Below, piece by piece: positions 27,305 through 36,056 of a stretch of 64,000 nt of DNA. The stretch's first letter is position 1. Each line of letters opens with the position of its first letter. Source of the stretch: CAZKHG01 sp964552655 (GTDB lineage: Bacteria > Bacteroidota > Bacteroidia > Bacteroidales > Tenuifilaceae); the NCBI GenBank assembly GCA_964552655.1, contig CAZKHG010000001.1:139447-203446 (forward strand). The letters run 5' to 3'. Under the pieces are notes generated by a model. The model was not told the DNA's origin, did no database searches, and saw nothing but the letters and a program-made list of their open reading frames with translations. The translations under genes and the position numbers were made by a program.

Positions 27305-27537
27305 TTCTTGATCATTATAAAAAGTATTGACATATTAAGGTTGACCTCGCAAAATTGTGTAAAAGCAATGAATTTACCTATCAGCCAAGCGCCTAAATTA
27401 TCAAAAAAAGAATTAACAAAGATTTAAACAGGAAAATTATTTTTTGAGAAGATTATCGAAATCTTAAGATCGGTAAAAAATTATTTTTGATAATGGTTCT
27501 TTGTAATTTAATAGTTGATTGAAATAGATTTACCTGA

Positions 27538-28176
27538 CTATTTAAGCTTATAAACCTTTTGAACCTCCTTGAGGGTATTCTCAAAATCAACATGCATATC
27601 AATAAGTTCACCGGTTTTCATACTATAAATCCAACCGTGAACCGTTGGGAATCCCCTTTTTATATAGCTTTTTTGCACGTAAGAGGTCTTAATAATATTC
27701 TTGCATTGCTCAATCACGTTAAGCTCACATAACCTATCGATTTTATCTTCAGGAATTGAAATTCCCTCAAGTTCGTCAAAGTAGATTCTATATACATCCC
27801 GGATGTTTCTTAACCAGTTATCGAGCAAACCAAACGATTCTTGCCGGAGTGCAGCTTGTACACCTCCACAACCATAGTGGCCGCAAACAACAATGTGTTT
27901 CACTTCCAGCTGTTCAACAGCATACTGTATAACCGATTGAATGTTCAGGTCGCTATTTGAAACAACGTTAGCGATATTTCTGTGGACAAACAAATCGCCA
28001 ACCTCTAAACCCGTAATTGTGTTTGCCGGCACCCTGCTATCGGAACAACCGATATAAAGAAAATCGGGGTTCTGAGAATCCACATAATTTATAAAGTAGT
28101 TTTGATCCTCCCTTTTCTTTTTTGCAACCCACTCCTTGTTGAGCTTGAAAATTCGATTGTACTTTTCTGATCTCAT
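27538..28176 (-). CDS. can: Beta-class carbonic anhydrase
   Basis: A 212-residue zinc enzyme that interconverts CO2 and bicarbonate. Zinc ligands and the Asp-Arg dyad are visible in GCSDSRVPA (Cys, Asp, Arg) and CGHYGCGGV (His, Cys), with HRNIANVV between. ATG start. It stands alone, separated from neighbours by 150 and 233 gene-free bases. Supply of bicarbonate to the biotin-dependent carboxylase encoded elsewhere in the window is a plausible link but only inference. Confidence 0.95.
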   Translation of the reverse strand: MRSEKYNRIFKLNKEWVAKKKREDQNYFINYVDSQNPDFLYIGCSDSRVPANTITGLEVGDLFVHRNIANVVSNSDLNIQSVIQYAVEQLEVKHIVVCGHYGCGGVQAALRQESFGLLDNWLRNIRDVYRIYFDELEGISIPEDKIDRLCELNVIEQCKNIIKTSYVQKSYIKRGFPTVHGWIYSMKTGELIDMHVDFENTLKEVQKVYKLK

Positions 28177-28326
28177 TTCAATTAGATTAATTACCCCAAT
28201 AACACATTTAGAATGGAAAGGTTTTATAATGAGGAAATCATAATGTATTAAGGAAAATAAATCCGTAATTCATTTCAGTAGTTTGATACGATCATCTAAT
28301 TTTTGGGGGATAAAAACAACAAAAAT

Positions 28327-29412
28327 TTATTTCTTCTCAACCAGTTCTACCTGAAAAAGTTTTGGCCATTTTTTCCCGGTAACAAAGAGCCTTTTACCTT
28401 CAGCATCCCAGGCAATGCCATTAAGAACATCCGTTTCCCTTGTCCTTTCTGATGGTTTAAGCAAACCGTAAAAATCTATTATTCCCTTTACCGTTCCGGT
28501 TTGAGGGTCGATTATAACAACATTATCGGTTTGGTAAACGTTGGCAAACAGCTCGCCATTTATCAGTTCCAGCTCATTGAGCTGGTTAACCGGACCCTGA
28601 TTATCATAAACCTCAATTTTACCAACCTCAAGAAATCTCTCGGGTTCCATGAAATGGATAAGGTTAGATCCATCGCTCATTATAAGCTCCTTCCCGTTTG
28701 TAGTTAAACCCCAACCCTGTGTACTGAAATCAAAACTCCCAATCTTATTAAAAGTTTTCAAATCGTAAACGAACCCCTTTTCGCTGGTCCAGGTAATCTG
28801 GTAGATTTTATCGTTGAGCAGAGCAATACCCTCGCCAAAAAAAGTATAGTCAAGGTTCAGGCTTTGAATTATTTTCCCGCTTTCAAGTTCAACTTTCCTT
28901 AGGCTCGATGAGCCATTTTGCCCGGTGCCCTCATAGAGATAACCCTGATAGTAAAATAAGCCCTGGGTGTATGCATCCACATCGTGAGGATAAATTTTAA
29001 TTACACGGTACCCATATTTTTTGGGTTTTACATTAGTTTTAAGTTTGATATTGATAGAAGATGATTGCCGGTTTCCGTTTTTCCAGGCTGTAGCCCTGAT
29101 ATTCTGGTTGCCAAGCAATAATTCATCCGTATTAATTGCAAATTCCAGGATGCCAACTTTGCCTTTATATTTTTCGTTGACGTAAATTTGGATTGAATCG
29201 GTTTTGATGGTATCGGAATAAAACTTTAGCTGAAGGGTAACTTTATCCCCCTTGGTAAAAATCGCCCCGTTGGTCGGGGATTTGATGTTAATTAAATGTA
29301 TTGACTCTGTTTTAACAGTATCTGAGGTTATAATTTTACTCTGATCATTTTTACATGAGAAAAACAGAAAGCATGTGGCCACCAATACCCCAAATTGAAA
29401 ATTCCGCTTCAT
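28327..29412 (-). CDS. Glutaminyl-peptide cyclotransferase lipoprotein
   Basis: A 361-residue lipoprotein (signal peptide ending CFLFFSC, ATG at 29412; another ATG five codons upstream at 29427). An Ig-like bacterial domain (about residues 35-125) precedes a five-bladed beta-propeller glutamine cyclotransferase domain with PHDVDAYTQGLFYYQGYLYEG, FGEGIALL and ETDVLNGIAWD. It converts N-terminal Gln to pyroglutamate on exported proteins, which in Bacteroidetes is a common modification after signal-peptide cleavage. Encoded 19 bases after a HAD hydrolase and downstream of a PorV-like gene. Confidence 0.88.
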   Translation of the reverse strand: MKRNFQFGVLVATCFLFFSCKNDQSKIITSDTVKTESIHLINIKSPTNGAIFTKGDKVTLQLKFYSDTIKTDSIQIYVNEKYKGKVGILEFAINTDELLLGNQNIRATAWKNGNRQSSSINIKLKTNVKPKKYGYRVIKIYPHDVDAYTQGLFYYQGYLYEGTGQNGSSSLRKVELESGKIIQSLNLDYTFFGEGIALLNDKIYQITWTSEKGFVYDLKTFNKIGSFDFSTQGWGLTTNGKELIMSDGSNLIHFMEPERFLEVGKIEVYDNQGPVNQLNELELINGELFANVYQTDNVVIIDPQTGTVKGIIDFYGLLKPSERTRETDVLNGIAWDAEGKRLFVTGKKWPKLFQVELVEKK

Positions 29413-29431
29413 TTGATTAAAAAACATTATT

Positions 29432-29860
29432 TTATGTTGGTTTATTTTTCAAAAACATTGAAAGCAACGAGCGTTTTCTCATTTTTGCCACCACCTTTTT
29501 TTCCAACTCTAAGTTTTTTGATTCAGGAAAAAACATCTGCCATGTCTTGCTCCAACCCGGGAATCCCCCAAGGTTCCTGTCGTCAATGAATATATCCGCA
29601 TCTATTTTTCTTGAAACCTCATCAGTTGGCACTTCTTCGGGGTAGCTTTTATTTACTGCATAAAACTCTATGCCGTTGGAACGGCAAAAAGTAACTGCCT
29701 CATCAAGCTCTTTGCCGGTTCTATATGTCCAAAGTATAAGCACAAATCCTCTTTTCTGGAGCTCTTTAAGGGTTTCAAAAGCAAAAAGTTTAGGCTCACC
29801 AATGCCCGGGTATTGATTTTCAACAATGGTTCCGTCAAAATCTACTGCTATTTTTATCAT
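29432..29860 (-). CDS. Small HAD-superfamily hydrolase
   Basis: A 142-residue HAD protein without a cap domain. Motif I is VDFDGTIVE, motif II is the LWTYRTG region, and motif IV is DADIFIDDRN. It resembles the small BT0820-type HAD proteins common in Bacteroidetes, whose physiological substrate is unknown to me. The ATG at 29860 begins the conserved MIKIAVDFDGT; an in-frame TTG at 29881 is less likely. Probably cotranscribed with its flanking genes. Confidence 0.82.
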   Translation of the reverse strand: MIKIAVDFDGTIVENQYPGIGEPKLFAFETLKELQKRGFVLILWTYRTGKELDEAVTFCRSNGIEFYAVNKSYPEEVPTDEVSRKIDADIFIDDRNLGGFPGWSKTWQMFFPESKNLELEKKVVAKMRKRSLLSMFLKNKPT

Positions 29861-29897
29861 TGGATTTGGATTGCCGAGCAAATATAGCTAAAAGAAA

Positions 29898-30974
29898 TCA
29901 CCTGCTTCTTTTCAGGGAATCGAATTTCCAGTTAATCGAAAAGATGTTTGAATACCTGGCGTACCCCAGGTTTCCGACATTTGTCATGGCATAATCAACT
30001 GAAATGCTTTTAAACTTTACTCCCATACCAAGGCTTGGCTGCATAGCTAATTTGCTGTTACCGGGAAAATTTTTATACCGTTGAATGTTATTAATACCGG
30101 CTCTTATAAAAAGCAAGTTTAGGTATCCTACCTCAAACCCAACATGAGGATCAATGCTTATTGGTTTACCGGAAATTAACGTGTTGCGCTTACCATCAAA
30201 AGTGAAATCGAGGTTGATTTCCGGGGCAAAGGTTAACTTTTCATTTATGTTTATTGAACGATAAACCCCGATAATTAAACGTGGAAGAGTAACTTCAAGG
30301 TTGTTATCCGGGGTTATGTTGAATGTACTATCATTAATGGTAATCTCAAGTTCCTCGCTGTTGAACGACCACAGGTTAAAAGTGGAAGTTGCGTCCCTTA
30401 GCGTAGCACCAAAAAACCACCCGTTATACTGGAACCTGGCCGAAGCATCCAGCCCAAATCCCCATGCTGAAGCAAATTTCCCAACATTCCTGTAAATCAT
30501 CTTAATATTCCCGCCTACCCAAAGATTAGGATTGGAAAGTTTTTTGGCATAGCTGAAAATAAAAGCATAATCAGCAACGGAAAAATTTTTTAGGTTGTCA
30601 TAATTAATGTTCCCATCGCTATCAATCAGATCGGTGGTGTTAGGAATATCATCAACACCAAAACGAAGAATGGTTGCTGCCAGAGCGGAACTTGTATCGG
30701 GTTTATACCCCAATCCGATGTGGTTGTAACTGGCCATACCTGCAAAGTAGCTGGCATGTAGAGCTTCAACCTGAAATCTCTCATGCATACCAATCAGCCC
30801 GGCCGGGTTCCAGTATGCAGAGGTAACATCCAAACTTCCTGCAGAGCCAGTGTTTCCCATACCCATCCATTTTGCACCTACCCCGATATTAAGAAAATCG
30901 TTGCTGTACTTAGCAGTCTGGCTTAATGCTGCAAAGTTTGATAAAATTAGCAGTAGGAATAGTTCTTTTTTCAT
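29898..30974 (-). CDS. PorV/PorQ family outer-membrane beta-barrel protein
   Basis: A 358-residue protein with a Sec signal peptide (cleavage after about AALSQ) and the family N-terminus FLNIGVGAKWMGMGNTGSAG...YWNPAGL, then alternating beta strands ending in an aromatic-rich C-terminus. PorV and PorQ are FadL-like barrels that shuttle or anchor cargo in the type IX secretion system. This is a paralogue in the family, and I cannot say whether it is PorV, PorQ or an accessory copy. It heads a likely three-gene operon with the HAD and glutaminyl cyclase genes. Confidence 0.82.
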   Translation of the reverse strand: MKKELFLLLILSNFAALSQTAKYSNDFLNIGVGAKWMGMGNTGSAGSLDVTSAYWNPAGLIGMHERFQVEALHASYFAGMASYNHIGLGYKPDTSSALAATILRFGVDDIPNTTDLIDSDGNINYDNLKNFSVADYAFIFSYAKKLSNPNLWVGGNIKMIYRNVGKFASAWGFGLDASARFQYNGWFFGATLRDATSTFNLWSFNSEELEITINDSTFNITPDNNLEVTLPRLIIGVYRSININEKLTFAPEINLDFTFDGKRNTLISGKPISIDPHVGFEVGYLNLLFIRAGINNIQRYKNFPGNSKLAMQPSLGMGVKFKSISVDYAMTNVGNLGYARYSNIFSINWKFDSLKRSR

Positions 30975-31082
30975 CTATCTTTGGACGGAAAAAAATGCCG
31001 GGTAAACATACTAAAACTAGTAATATTGCCCACCATCGAATCTTAACTTATTTTTTTAAAAATTATTATTTGAAATTCAAAA

Positions 31083-31838
31083 ATGATATCAGTTAAACCA
31101 ATAGTTAAGCATTTCCCGAATGCAATTACGCTATTTAACCTGATCTCAGGTTGCCTGTCAATTGTAGCATCATTTGAAGGAAGGCTCGAATTGGCAGGTG
31201 TTTTCATTTTACTCGCAGCACTTTTTGATTTCCTTGATGGCTTCACTGCCAGGTTAATTGGGGCTTACACCTTGCTGGGCAAAGAACTCGATTCACTTTC
31301 TGATGTAGTCAGCTTTGGCGTTGCACCGTCAATGATCTTTTTTCAACTGCTTAAAATGTCGATGGGGCTAGAATCAGGACTTGGACTTACATCCGGCCAT
31401 GTTGTGCTGGCTATTCCATTTATTATGGCAGCTTTTTCGGCGTTAAGGCTGGGAATCTTTAACCTTGATGAAAGGCAAACCAGCTCATTCATTGGTTTGC
31501 CAACTCCAGCCAATGCCATTTTTACTGTTGGCCTTGTAATTGGCGTGAACAGTCAGTGGGGAGATGTTTTTAAATACATTGTCTCCTCACCATGGGTTAT
31601 TATTGGGATGGTTACCGTTCAATCTTTTTTACTTGTTTGCGAACTTCCGATGTTTTCCCTCAAAATTAAGTCCGTTAAATTTTCAGTAGCTTACAAGCAA
31701 TATACACTGATAGCGGGTGTTATCATTCTTTTTATACTATTTGGGAAAGCTGCAATATCGTTGGTGATTTTGTGGTATTTAGTCCTCTCCTTTATCTATT
31801 GGGTTCTTGGATCCATTGCCGGAAAAAATTTAAAATAA
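31083..31838 (+). CDS. pssA: CDP-diacylglycerol-serine O-phosphatidyltransferase
   Basis: A 251-residue integral membrane enzyme of the CDP-alcohol phosphatidyltransferase family with the signature DGFTARLIGAYTLLGKELDS, i.e. the spacing D-G-x2-A-R-x8-G-x3-D-x3-D. It joins CDP-diacylglycerol and serine to give phosphatidylserine, later decarboxylated by Psd. Both cdsA and psd are present about 12 kb away, so the whole phosphatidylethanolamine branch lies in this window. ATG start. Confidence 0.94.
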   Translation: MISVKPIVKHFPNAITLFNLISGCLSIVASFEGRLELAGVFILLAALFDFLDGFTARLIGAYTLLGKELDSLSDVVSFGVAPSMIFFQLLKMSMGLESGLGLTSGHVVLAIPFIMAAFSALRLGIFNLDERQTSSFIGLPTPANAIFTVGLVIGVNSQWGDVFKYIVSSPWVIIGMVTVQSFLLVCELPMFSLKIKSVKFSVAYKQYTLIAGVIILFILFGKAAISLVILWYLVLSFIYWVLGSIAGKNLK

Positions 31839-31862
31839 CCCCGTATTATTTCAAAATTGGGT

Positions 31863-31870
31863 TAATTTTG
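31863..31870 (+). promoter_or_regulatory. Putative -7 box of purS
   Basis: TAATTTTG fits TAnnTTTG and lies 22 bases before the purS ATG. No TTTG is seen at the -33 spacing. Confidence 0.5.
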
Positions 31871-31892
31871 TGATCCGTAAAACTGAAAGAGT

Positions 31893-32144
31893 ATGAAATT
31901 TCAAGCCGAAATAAATGTAATGCCTTTAAAAGCACTGCTTGACCCCCAAGGGAAAGCAGTAGGTATGACCATGCACAATATTGGCTTCAATGAAGTTTCC
32001 AATGTTAGGGTTGGAAAGCATATCACACTGGAGATTGAAGCCCCTTCCAGGGAAGCTGCACTTGAAAGGGTAAACGAAGCATGCACTAAAATCCTTACCA
32101 ACCCGGTTATGGAAGGGTTTGAGTACACCGTGAAAGAGATTTAG
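31893..32144 (+). CDS. purS: Phosphoribosylformylglycinamidine synthase subunit PurS
   Basis: An 83-residue cytoplasmic protein with the PurS pattern LLDPQGKAV...NEVSNVRVGK...LEIEA and a C-terminal two-helix/strand end (TNPVMEGFEYTVKEI). PurS bridges PurL and PurQ in the three-subunit FGAM synthase. It stands alone here, convergent with the DAHP synthase gene; purL and purQ are not in the window. Its presence implies that this organism uses the small-PurL type of complex, unless a large single-chain PurL is also encoded. Confidence 0.93.
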   Translation: MKFQAEINVMPLKALLDPQGKAVGMTMHNIGFNEVSNVRVGKHITLEIEAPSREAALERVNEACTKILTNPVMEGFEYTVKEI

Positions 32145-32152
32145 CTGGGAAG

Positions 32153-33262
32153 CTACTCTGCAGATGGTTTTTCCCTGTTATTGATGATATCCGCCTGCTT
32201 TTGAATTGATTCTTTATGAACAAGCTGAAGCAGGCTTTTTACATACTCCTCATCCAGTCCAAGTTTTCGGCCACACTCAACCCGTGATTCCAGAATTTTC
32301 TCCCATCTTCTCAACTGAAAAATGGAGACATTATTTGATTTCTTATACCGCCCGATTTCCTCCACAATCTTCATACGTTGAGCCAGCAGTTCAATCATCT
32401 GCTGATCTATTGAATCAATCTTTATTCTCAGCTTCTCAAGAAGATCTATAAAATCGGCATTGGTTGACAATGGGTTGGGGAATACGAGTGAATTAAGCAT
32501 CTGCCCAAATTGTTCAGGGGTTAACTGCTGTTTGGCATCGCTTAACGCTTGCGCAGGATTATTGTGTACCTCCACCATTAACCCGTCAAATGTAAGGTTG
32601 AGGGCTTTTTGGGCTACTTCCTGCACCAATGATGATTGGCCGGCAATATGGCTTGGATCTGAAATAATCGGAAGGTTTGGTAACAAGCTCTTCAGGTCAA
32701 TCGCCAGCTCCCATTTTGGAATGTTGCGGTAACGAATTCGTTCGTACGGGTAGAAACCCCTGTGAACTGCAGCTATCTTGGTAATACCTATACGGTTTAA
32801 CCGTTCAAATGTACCAATCCAGAGTTCTAAATCCGGGTTTACCGGATTTTTAACCATAACCGGAATATCAACTCCTTTAAGTGCCTGAACCAGCTGATCA
32901 ACAGAAAAAGGGTTTGAAGAAGTTCTTGCGCCAATCCATAATATATCTATTTCGTTCTCAAGGGCCAACTCAACATGATACGGCGTGGCCACCTCAACCG
33001 TTGTTCTTAACCCGGTTTCCTCTTTTACCCGCTTTAACCATTTCAAGCCTTCATTCCCGGCACCTTCAAAGGTTCCGGGTCGGGAGCGGGGTTTCCAAAT
33101 TCCTGATCTGAAAACATGGACTTTTCCGGTTTTAGCTAACCCTCTGGCGGTTTCTAATACCTGCTCTTCGTTCTCTGCACTGCATGGACCGGCAATTATA
33201 AGAGGTACGCCCAACCCGGGATACCACTCATTTATACCTTTAATATTTAATGATGATTTCAA
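32153..33262 (-). CDS. Bifunctional DAHP synthase / chorismate mutase (type II)
   Basis: A 369-residue fusion. The N-terminal 3-deoxy-7-phosphoheptulonate synthase domain has IIAGPCSAE, RSGIWKPRSRPGTFEG, IGARTSSNPF and SDPSHIAG. From about residue 280 an AroQ-type chorismate mutase helix bundle follows (LRIKIDSIDQQMIELLAQRM, with the conserved R and K). It condenses phosphoenolpyruvate with erythrose-4-phosphate and makes prephenate; the mutase part may allow feedback control. No ATG precedes the conserved core, so the start is TTG at 33262; a TATCTTTG box sits 47 bases upstream. Confidence 0.93.
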   Translation of the reverse strand: MKSSLNIKGINEWYPGLGVPLIIAGPCSAENEEQVLETARGLAKTGKVHVFRSGIWKPRSRPGTFEGAGNEGLKWLKRVKEETGLRTTVEVATPYHVELALENEIDILWIGARTSSNPFSVDQLVQALKGVDIPVMVKNPVNPDLELWIGTFERLNRIGITKIAAVHRGFYPYERIRYRNIPKWELAIDLKSLLPNLPIISDPSHIAGQSSLVQEVAQKALNLTFDGLMVEVHNNPAQALSDAKQQLTPEQFGQMLNSLVFPNPLSTNADFIDLLEKLRIKIDSIDQQMIELLAQRMKIVEEIGRYKKSNNVSIFQLRRWEKILESRVECGRKLGLDEEYVKSLLQLVHKESIQKQADIINNREKPSAE

Positions 33263-33308
33263 TTCTCAAAGTTTATAAAATGCAATTCAATTATGAATTC
33301 ACTGTTAG

Positions 33309-33316
33309 CAAAGATA
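33309..33316 (-). promoter_or_regulatory. Putative -7 box of the DAHP synthase gene
   Basis: TATCTTTG on the minus strand matches TAnnTTTG, 47 bases upstream of the TTG start. Confidence 0.45.
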
Positions 33317-33412
33317 CCTAAAAAGATATAATCAGGTAATTAAACTTTTAAAGCCTCGTTTGGTTCATAACATTGATAATAAAAAACTATTTTTACGAAT
33401 AAATTCGATAAA

Positions 33413-34339
33413 ATGAGGTATGCAATTATAGATTTAGGGACTAATACATTCAACCTATTGGTGGCAGAAAAAGGTAATAATGAATCAATCAATATAGTTG
33501 AGGAAATCAAACTCCCGGTTAAACTTGGCGAAGGCGGAATAACCAGAAAAATCATTACCCCCGAAGCTTGGGATAGAGGAATCAGTGCAATTGCATCACA
33601 TGTAAATACTGCAAAACAGTTTAACAGTGAAAAGATAATTGCCTACGCCACATCAGCTACAAGAAATGCAGCTAACGGAGCTGATTTTGTAGATCAGATC
33701 TTTCGCCAATTCGGGGTAAAAGTAAACGTTATTGATGGAAAAAGTGAAGCGGAATTTATTTACTATGGTGTACGGCAAGCTTTTGAACTGGGAGAAAAAA
33801 CCAACCTGATTATGGATATTGGAGGCGGCAGCAATGAGCTGATACTGGCCAATTCAAAACAAATATTCTGGATGCAAAGCTTCGATCTTGGCGTCTCCAG
33901 GCTTTTACATACATTTCACCCTTCAGACCCCATTAAAGCTGAAGAAATAGATAAAATCGAATCCCATTTTAGAAAAGAGCTCATGCCTTTCTTTAATGCT
34001 TTGAACGATTTCCGACCCGTTTCACTTGTTGGAAGTTCCGGCTCATTCGATACCTACCGTAACATGCTAGCAAAAAAAGAGATTATCCCTGATACTAAAA
34101 ATCATTCCGTGGAAATTCCCATTAATGAGTATTTTCAGCTCCACCAGGAGTTTATAAAATCTACCAGGGATGAGCGGCTGCAAATGAATGGGCTAGAACC
34201 CATGAGAGTTGATTTTATAGTAATGGCATCACTTTTCACTTACTACATATTGGATAAAACAGGTATCAACAAAATGTACCAATCAGATTTTGCGCTCAAG
34301 GAAGGTGCTTTGTGGAAACTACTATATAGTTCGAATTGA
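33413..34339 (+). CDS. Ppx/GppA family exopolyphosphatase
   Basis: A 308-residue single-module Ppx/GppA phosphatase with the actin-like ATPase motifs IIDLGTNTFNLLVAE, YATSATRNAANG and IMDIGGGSNELI. Members hydrolyse terminal phosphates from polyphosphate or pppGpp. The short length (no C-terminal HD domain) matches many Bacteroidetes copies, and substrate preference is not decidable here. A near-consensus TATTTTTA box lies at 33388-33395. ATG start. Confidence 0.9.
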   Translation: MRYAIIDLGTNTFNLLVAEKGNNESINIVEEIKLPVKLGEGGITRKIITPEAWDRGISAIASHVNTAKQFNSEKIIAYATSATRNAANGADFVDQIFRQFGVKVNVIDGKSEAEFIYYGVRQAFELGEKTNLIMDIGGGSNELILANSKQIFWMQSFDLGVSRLLHTFHPSDPIKAEEIDKIESHFRKELMPFFNALNDFRPVSLVGSSGSFDTYRNMLAKKEIIPDTKNHSVEIPINEYFQLHQEFIKSTRDERLQMNGLEPMRVDFIVMASLFTYYILDKTGINKMYQSDFALKEGALWKLLYSSN

Positions 34340-34411
34340 TTTTTAAATATTAGACTGAACTCCAAGTTGCAAAATTTATTCATAACATTGTGGTAGAAAA
34401 AAAATAATACC

Positions 34412-35575
34412 ATGTCCAGAATATTAGTAATTGATGATGAACGGGCAATCCGGAACACCCTTAAGGAGATTCTTGAGTTCGAAAAGCATGAGGTTGATCT
34501 AGCCGAGGATGCCATTGCCGGAATCGAGATGTTTAAAAATGCACAGTATGATGTAGTTCTCTGCGATATAAAAATGCCGCAGATGGATGGCATTGAAGCT
34601 CTTGAAAATCTTCAGGAATTTGCATCAGAAATACCCGTAATTATGATTTCCGGCCATGGGAATATTGATACTGCCGTTGATGCTATAAAAAAGGGAGCCT
34701 TCGATTTCATTGAAAAACCGTTGGATTTGAACAGGCTGCTTATTACAATCAGAAATGCAACAGACAAAACATCCTTAATAAAGGAAACAAAAATTCTAAA
34801 GAAGAAAGTATATAAAACCTACGATATTGTTGGCGATTCACCAGCCATCACCAAGGTTAAGGATATGATTGATCGTGTTGCCCCTACCGATGCCCGTGTT
34901 TTAATTACAGGTGCCAATGGAACAGGCAAAGAGCTGGTTGCCCGATGGATACACGAGAAAAGTAATCGTTCAGAATTACCTCTGGTGGAGGTGAATTGCG
35001 CTGCTATTCCTTCCGAACTAATTGAAAGTGAACTTTTTGGCCACGAAAAAGGTGCATTTACATCTGCAATCAAGCAACGCAAGGGTAAGTTTGAACAGGC
35101 CGACGGGGGAACACTATTCCTTGACGAAATTGGGGATATGAGCCTTAGCGCCCAGGCAAAGGTTTTGAGAGCCTTACAGGAAAACAAAATAAACCGGGTT
35201 GGCAGCGATAAGGATATCGAAGTGAATGTCCGGGTTATTGCTGCAACTAACAAAAACCTGCAAAAGGAAATTGAACAGGGGAACTTCCGCGAAGATTTGT
35301 ATCACCGGTTAAGTGTAATTATTATTCATGTTCCATCACTTGCCGACAGGCTCGATGATATCCCGAGTTTAGCGGAACATTTTATTGGCCTGATTTGCAA
35401 TGATTATGGTATCCCTGCTAAAAGCATTTCCCGAAAGGCTATTGAGGAGCTACAGAAAATGAAATGGACAGGGAATATCCGGGAATTTCGCAATGTAATT
35501 GAACGGCTAATCATTCTATGCGATAAGGAGATATCCGATAAAGATGTGAAAGCATTTGCCAATCCTATCTTCTGA
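34412..35575 (+). CDS. Sigma-54 activator-type response regulator lacking a DNA-binding domain
   Basis: 387 residues: a receiver domain (1-120; phospho-acceptor Asp52 in CDIKMPQMDG) and a sigma-54 AAA+ domain (135 to about 370). The AAA+ domain carries Walker A GANGTGKE (167-174), Walker B GGTLFLDEIG, and the sigma-54 contact loop as GAFTSA (214-219) where the consensus is GAFTGA. The protein ends about 12 residues after the AAA+ lid, so the Fis-type helix-turn-helix of NtrC is absent. It may act from solution without site-specific binding. No histidine kinase lies nearby, so it is an orphan here. ATG start. Confidence 0.93.
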   Translation: MSRILVIDDERAIRNTLKEILEFEKHEVDLAEDAIAGIEMFKNAQYDVVLCDIKMPQMDGIEALENLQEFASEIPVIMISGHGNIDTAVDAIKKGAFDFIEKPLDLNRLLITIRNATDKTSLIKETKILKKKVYKTYDIVGDSPAITKVKDMIDRVAPTDARVLITGANGTGKELVARWIHEKSNRSELPLVEVNCAAIPSELIESELFGHEKGAFTSAIKQRKGKFEQADGGTLFLDEIGDMSLSAQAKVLRALQENKINRVGSDKDIEVNVRVIAATNKNLQKEIEQGNFREDLYHRLSVIIIHVPSLADRLDDIPSLAEHFIGLICNDYGIPAKSISRKAIEELQKMKWTGNIREFRNVIERLIILCDKEISDKDVKAFANPIF

Positions 35576-35621
35576 TTTTTATTTTTTAAAAGCATTGTAT
35601 TCGTCAACCTGAGAGCAATTC

Positions 35622-35981
35622 ATGAATCGCAGAATTTTCAATTTTTTGGTTTTTTGCAGTACAATTCTTACTGTAAATCTTATCACAACAGCAATTACCG
35701 ATTACCTGATGAAGTATAAAAATCATACCGATGTGCTTAAATTTACTGCCATTGGAATGGTAGTTACTGTAGTGGTCTTTTACCCATTCTTCGAGTACAT
35801 TAACAGAATTACCGAAAAAGCAACATCATCGTTCCTGAAAAAAGGTAAAAATTTCTTTGGAAAGATTCTCGGTATTTATATTGCCTTTCTGGTTTATGCA
35901 GGAATACTTTACTGCCTTTATGCCTACATTTGGTTTGGAGCAAACGTATTAAAGATTTTAACATTAAGGATTCTTGGTTAA
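35622..35981 (+). CDS. Unknown three-helix membrane protein
   Basis: 119 residues. I do not recognise a family. Three hydrophobic segments are clear (about residues 6-26, 38-58 and 84-112), separated by a basic loop (KATSSFLKKGKNFFGK) that should face the cytoplasm. It lies 46 bases after the response regulator and 75 bases before a predicted lipoprotein gene, both on the same strand. Codon use resembles its neighbours. Confidence 0.65.
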   Translation: MNRRIFNFLVFCSTILTVNLITTAITDYLMKYKNHTDVLKFTAIGMVVTVVVFYPFFEYINRITEKATSSFLKKGKNFFGKILGIYIAFLVYAGILYCLYAYIWFGANVLKILTLRILG

Positions 35982-36056
35982 TTTATATAAATGTTTTCCC
36001 ATCTAAACGCAACCAAAACCATCCTTAAATCATCTGGTTTATTAAAGTTATGGGAT

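Noticed and set aside
27305..27537. Gene-free 233 bases between purH and carbonic anhydrase
   Set aside because: Only a weak AAGATT/AATCTT hairpin and a poor promoter match were found; no RNA or protein can be supported.
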